Assembly (NCBI RefSeq): GCF_003576645.1
Contig: NC_044917.1
Coordinates: 10,116,198-10,180,197 of the forward strand
Source of the DNA: Ipomoea triloba
Taxonomy: Eukaryota; Streptophyta; Magnoliopsida; Solanales; Convolvulaceae
DNA: 64,000 nt
Reading direction: 5' to 3'
The notes under the pieces are model-generated. The model saw only the letters and a program-made list of their open reading frames with translations, was not told the origin of the DNA and made no database searches. This document shows, in pieces, positions 59,845 through 64,000 of the stretch. The stretch's first letter is position 1. Every line of letters starts with the position of its first letter. Made by a program: the position numbers and the translations under genes.

Positions 59845-62370
59845 TTGAAGGAGGTGACTAACATCTCCAGTGCTGTAGTAGATGCGTGGTCTTGTGTGCT
59901 CAATTCCAGAGAAAAATCCAGGAGAGGGGGTGTGCCTTCCCAACTGTTTGCCTCGACATCCACTACGGTGTGTATCTCAATCCCATCGCACCGGTCCGAT
60001 GCGTTTGACCGCCATTTTGCTTGCCACATCTATACCTTTGTCTGTGCAGGTAGGGACCATTGTGGGAGCCGGGAGGAGAGATTGAGATGGTTCAAGGCGT
60101 GCCTGGATGTAGATTTGCAGGCCACAGACCACGTTAGGACCGCTACACTAGACATGGTATACCATAGTCAACATTTTAAGTCCAGTTTTCACTGTCTATA
60201 GTGCTTAAATCCCATTGAATAACGGCACTAACCCCTTTACGGGCAGTATCTTTTCCTTGTAATACAGGAGGGCCATTATTACGTGATGAGCATAAGCTTC
60301 AAGCACTACAGGTTCGACATTCTAGAGAACTCCTAGAAACGGAAGCCAAATGATGAGAAATATGGAGAAGCCCCCAGAGGAGCTGGTATGTTTAGTAGAA
60401 TACACTTTTTGGTGCATAGTGCATGATACCATTTTACTCCACTCATAGAACTGCACAGGCCAGACCATTTTCACTACCACCACACAGTAGTGCATAAACT
60501 AGAACTCCTATTTTGTAGTGCCCACATTTTTCCCATGTAAGGAGTATAGAGCTGCCACACTTTCAAGCATAACCATAGTGATAAAATTAGACAGCAGATT
60601 ACGAGTGCATGAAATTAAGGGATTCAAGGCGTGATGGATGGCGAATAACCACCGCCAAATAGTGAAGCAAAAGTTAAGATATGAAAACCATAGAAAGAAT
60701 GAACATATTGATTATATTAATAATGTTATACTCCGTAATACATACGTCCTGAGAATGATACACATTTTTTTATATATGAATATTTTATGAGCTATATATA
60801 GGTGAAGGTTAAAGTGGATAGATAGGTGAGGGTGGAAGTTCAAAGGTTGCACTTGTGATACAAAGCTATCTGTGGATTTAATGTGGTAGGTTTTACTGGG
60901 TACACAATATGACTTGGACTTATCATTAGATCAACACATGGTCTTTCATCATCTTTTTCTTTATCCAAAAGAGTTAATTGCTTGGATTGCAATTTGAGTT
61001 GAGTGGATTTGCTTTTGACATTCTGCTGTTTGTTTGACCTTAAAATTTGAGGATGGCCAACCTGCATTGAGTATTTAGTTCATTTAAATGGAAACACTGA
61101 ATAGGCTTCAGCTCCTGTGCCTCTCGGAGCGAACGTGGGTGGACCCGGACCATTAAACGGACGGAGAAAGACCCCATAAATTTACCAAAAAAAATAACTG
61201 AATAGGCTTCAAACCCTCCTAAATTATTTAATCTGAATTCATTTAATCTGATCATGTTTATCTTTCTTTTTGTTATGTGAAGATTAAGCTGAATGTACGT
61301 AACAATGTATAGTCTAACATCAATTACATATGATAGTTTTAGTTCTGAATTTTATCCATATGATTGTAAATTCAGGCTAAAAGGCTTTCAGAACATGATA
61401 TGACTCCAGATGGGGGTGCTCAGAGGCCTTCTGCGAATCATTAAAAGAATTCATTGAAAACAGCTGTGTAGCAAGCTTAGAGAAAACACGGAAAGATCTG
61501 AAACTTGATGGGGAACATAATGCAGTGGAGGATCTTGATGCTCTTGAAAGTATCACTTTAAATATATCAGGTGTAACAAGAAAGCAACTACAGCTATATT
61601 TTTCACCAATATACCATGTTTGTTAGCATAATGTGTATTATATGTTTCCAAAGATAGCCCCTAGCTTTAATGCATTTGAAGTTGAATGATGATCATTATC
61701 CTTTAGGTACCTGTTGGGTTGCTGTGATTCAATATGGTCCTGAGTTTGTTGCTTGTTTTTGTTAAATGTCGATCTTTCTACTGGAAACTTGAGCTTAGAT
61801 TTTAATAAAAAGCTGTTTGTTCATTTTGCTCTTTGCTTCTGGATGAATGCGTAAACTGTAGCAGGATTTGAGAGCAATTTATAGCTCTCGAGTCTTAAGA
61901 TGGCATGAGCTTTATTCTATTGGCAACCAGAATTTGTTACATCCCATCACTATGATGAACACTTCCCTAACAAAAAAGTTTTTTTTTTTTTTTTTTTTCC
62001 TGCAGATCGACTTGCTCTCCACATTCCTAGACAGCAAGAACCAGACCCTCCGTGCTATCCGCCTAAGGAACATGAAATCGAAAAGAATGCAAATGGCGTG
62101 GCGAGACACAGCTAACAGGCCGGGGTGATTCCTGGGTGTTTGCGATGCGCCATATGGAGACCTACACCGGCCAGGATTGCATCGAATGGCAGTGTGGGCT
62201 ACAAAGAGGGGATGGCGAACAACTACTCAACCTACGCAAGCAAGCATATCATGCACAACATCCTAATGGGCGAAGTAAATGATCACATGCAGAATATTGG
62301 CACTCGTGTTGGGCGGTACGACCTAGACTGGTTCACTCTTCCTTCTCAATTATCAGCTCGAGCTCCTGAT
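59845..62370 (+). pseudogene. Ulp1-like (C48) cysteine protease pseudogene, probably transposon-derived
   Basis: Scattered exon-like pieces in one direction. 59851-60157 reads VTNISSAVVDAWSCVLNSRE and on, the upstream part of plant Ulp1-like C48 domains. 60270-60377 reads GHYYVMSISFKHYRFDILEN (the catalytic His region) followed by an in-frame TAG. 62007-62300 reads MKSKRMQMAWRDTANR, then after a one-base frame change DSWVFAMRHMETYTGQDCIE. The usual catalytic Cys of DCGVFAMRHME is replaced (DSW). Stops, frameshift and lost Cys show it is dead. Similar proteases are carried by plant Mutator (KI-MULE) and CACTA elements, which suggests but does not prove a transposon source. An open stretch at 61378-61559 between the pieces was not identified. 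Confidence 0.65.
61111..61196 (+). mobile_element. 86-bp mini-retroposon with 15-bp target duplication
   Basis: ACTGAATAGGCTTCA is duplicated exactly at 61096-61110 and 61197-61211. The insert ends in TTTACCAAAAAAAATA, an A-rich tail, and is GC-richer than its surroundings (TGGGTGGACCCGGACC, TTAAACGGACGGAG). It is too short for a full SINE and is probably a 5'-truncated copy of an unknown retroposon. Confidence 0.75.
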
Positions 62371-62379
62371 TAAAATAAT

Positions 62380-64000
62380 AGCGCTGCTGGGGGGTACACG
62401 CCAATAAATTATTTCCTTCCTCTAGGCAGTACAGATGTTTTTTGGCCGATGGAGTTAGGTAACTACTTGCTGATGTTAGGTGTGTAGGAATCACGACAGT
62501 TTGGAGGCCTAATAATTGGTAAATACAGTGATTTTGTAAACACTCTCCAGCTGGAGTTAGTACGTAAGGTTTTAGGCTGCTGCAGAAAGCACTACTACAC
62601 TCGTGCATTGACAGCGTAGTGTTTGAAACCTGAATTTTGATTTCCTAATTGCAGCAACAGTTAGCCGACCTCCAGAAAAAAGTGCTAACTCTGTGCTTTT
62701 AAGCAACTCAATGCTTATTATATTTGTACTCAGCTTTAATGGGTTTTCGTTTTGGTTTATAGGATTGATTGGTTTTGGTTTGTAGGATTGATTGGTGTTG
62801 GTACACAGTTGAAACTCGAGTTTGGTTATTATACACCATTCTGTAGTCCACTAGTGTTTGAATGCAAAACGTTGGAACAGAGTATTTTACTCAAATTTAT
62901 GTGGCAACGTTGATACCCATACCATAATGGCTTTTGCATTTGACTTGATTAGTTAATAACTTAATATGTGCATTTGTTATTGTGTTGTTTTCCGTTAAGG
63001 CACACCGTAGTTCAAACATCTGGGCTCCTTTTGCGAGGCTCATTAGTTCCCAATTCCATTAAAACTCTAATACTTGAGCACAACTTATTTAGGACATAAT
63101 AACCAGTTTGTCACTACGAAAACACTAAAAGCCATGTTACTTAATTATAGGAACCACTATTCAAAAAAGACCAACATCGAAATTATATGACAATGGCATG
63201 CATTAGAAAGTGCAAGATGCGTGAACCAATGGCAATAAACGCACCATCATTATTCATGGCTATCAAATCTACTTCAACCAAAACTTCATTTTGTTGGACG
63301 GGTGTCATGACGAGCGTAATGTTTGCACAATCGCCACTTTCGCCCATGTCTCTCGCTATTCTCAATGGCTAACTCCCGTTTGCACTTGATACACTTCCCA
63401 CTGGCTTTGTTTTTAGCTTGTGCTGGAGCTTTGATGGTTATGGATGAGGGAGGCTGAACCCCATATCTGCTGAGCCACTCAATTACAATGATTTGCACAT
63501 CCTCCCAAATGGGTTGGGGATTCAACCTTTTGGGTGTAAAACATTTTCTTTTCATATTATGAGTGAAACAAAAACTGCAACAATCAACCTAATGCGTTAA
63601 ATGAAAGGAAGCTAAAAGCTTGCTATGCCTTCCTTGTACATCATCTCTAGTAAAAAGCTAAACCAAAGATGAAAACCAATTTGCAGTTTCCAAAACTTCA
63701 TCAAAGCTTTTCAATGAACCTACATGCCAAACGAGTCGTGTCATGAAATACTTTTCTGGCAGCTTTACGCCCTTTACCTTGTACAGCTTCGCCCCCATCA
63801 TCATAGCTTGCCACTGTGAGAATATGAGCAAATTAAAACTCCTGTGTTTTCCGTGAACCTAATTTTCAGTTTCTTCTCTTGACCTGAGGGGGAATAGTCG
63901 CAAGCACACTTCAACTGGTGCTCTTTGTAGAACCAAAAAGGCTGCAAATTTTAGGATGTTTGCGAATATGGTGAGGGCATTTGTAAAGAAGATCCTTTGC
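62380..64000. other. Right edge: no recognisable gene
   Basis: A 23-bp unit GGTTT(A/G)TAGGATTGATTGG(T/G)(T/G)TT is repeated near 62752-62800. On the minus strand, 63555-63286 is open for 89 codons (KRKCFTPKRLNPQPIWEDVQ, later CIKCKRELAIEN) and a further stretch at about 63811-63662 reads MMMGAKLYKVKGVKLPEKYF. Neither was recognised; they may be exons of a gene or transposon continuing past the window. Confidence 0.3.

Noticed and set aside
63286..63555. 89-codon minus-strand open frame with CX2C
   Set aside because: Not recognised and without splice or neighbour support; mentioned only as an unassigned stretch.

Overview
The window looks like nuclear DNA of a dicot plant. Genes have long AT-rich introns with GT-AG borders, intergenic DNA is full of MITEs, SINEs, LINE remnants and microsatellites, and every recognisable gene is a plant-type nuclear gene. 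Nothing in it looks bacterial or organellar. I cannot fix the family; an asterid is only a guess.

Layout. 1-5312 (minus): most of a DEAD-box RNA helicase of the RH30 type, whose 3' exons lie beyond the left edge; one intron carries a TIR element holding a piece of a foreign gene. 5.4-7.0 kb: a PDX1 gene fragment and a 5'-truncated LINE. 7.5-8.0 kb: a possible undescribed three-exon small gene. 8.7-9.4 kb: an early-nodulin-like phytocyanin. 10.3-13.4 kb: a poly-G assembly scar, two TIR elements and a minisatellite. 13.7-16.8 kb: a small acidic protein that looks like APC/C subunit 15. 17.4-24.9 kb: a C2-VASt-C2-GRAM-VASt protein, preceded by two copies of its core promoter. 25-30.5 kb: repeats (foldback, SINE, poly(A) retroposon, Tourist-like MITE). 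30.9-33.7 kb: a PIRL leucine-rich-repeat protein. 34-40.4 kb: MITEs, a long hairpin and a degenerate LINE. 41.5-45.7 kb: NBR1, the selective autophagy receptor. 46.0-46.7 kb: a Mutator-type TIR element with a 10-bp target duplication.

47.8-57.8 kb: a NO VEIN-like gene (HSP90-type ATPase N-terminus) broken by a 4.26-kb Copia LTR retrotransposon (5-bp target duplication, LTRs differing by one substitution and one homopolymer length) and also by a separate frameshifting deletion just upstream. The Copia has gag, protease and integrase but no reverse transcriptase/RNase H.

58.3-62.4 kb: a mosaic of broken gene pieces. These are SWC4/DMAP1 exons with their introns, one exon split by filler that contains a short NBR1-like stretch, followed by a Ulp1-like cysteine protease pseudogene. 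The last 1.6 kb shows no gene I recognise.

The intact genes are unrelated housekeeping or regulatory genes, not a pathway cluster. The recurring theme is gene-fragment capture and recent transposition: pieces of at least four genes (a ketose-bisphosphate aldolase family gene, PDX1, SWC4, NBR1) sit in or beside mobile DNA. All family assignments come from remembered motifs; no search was run.
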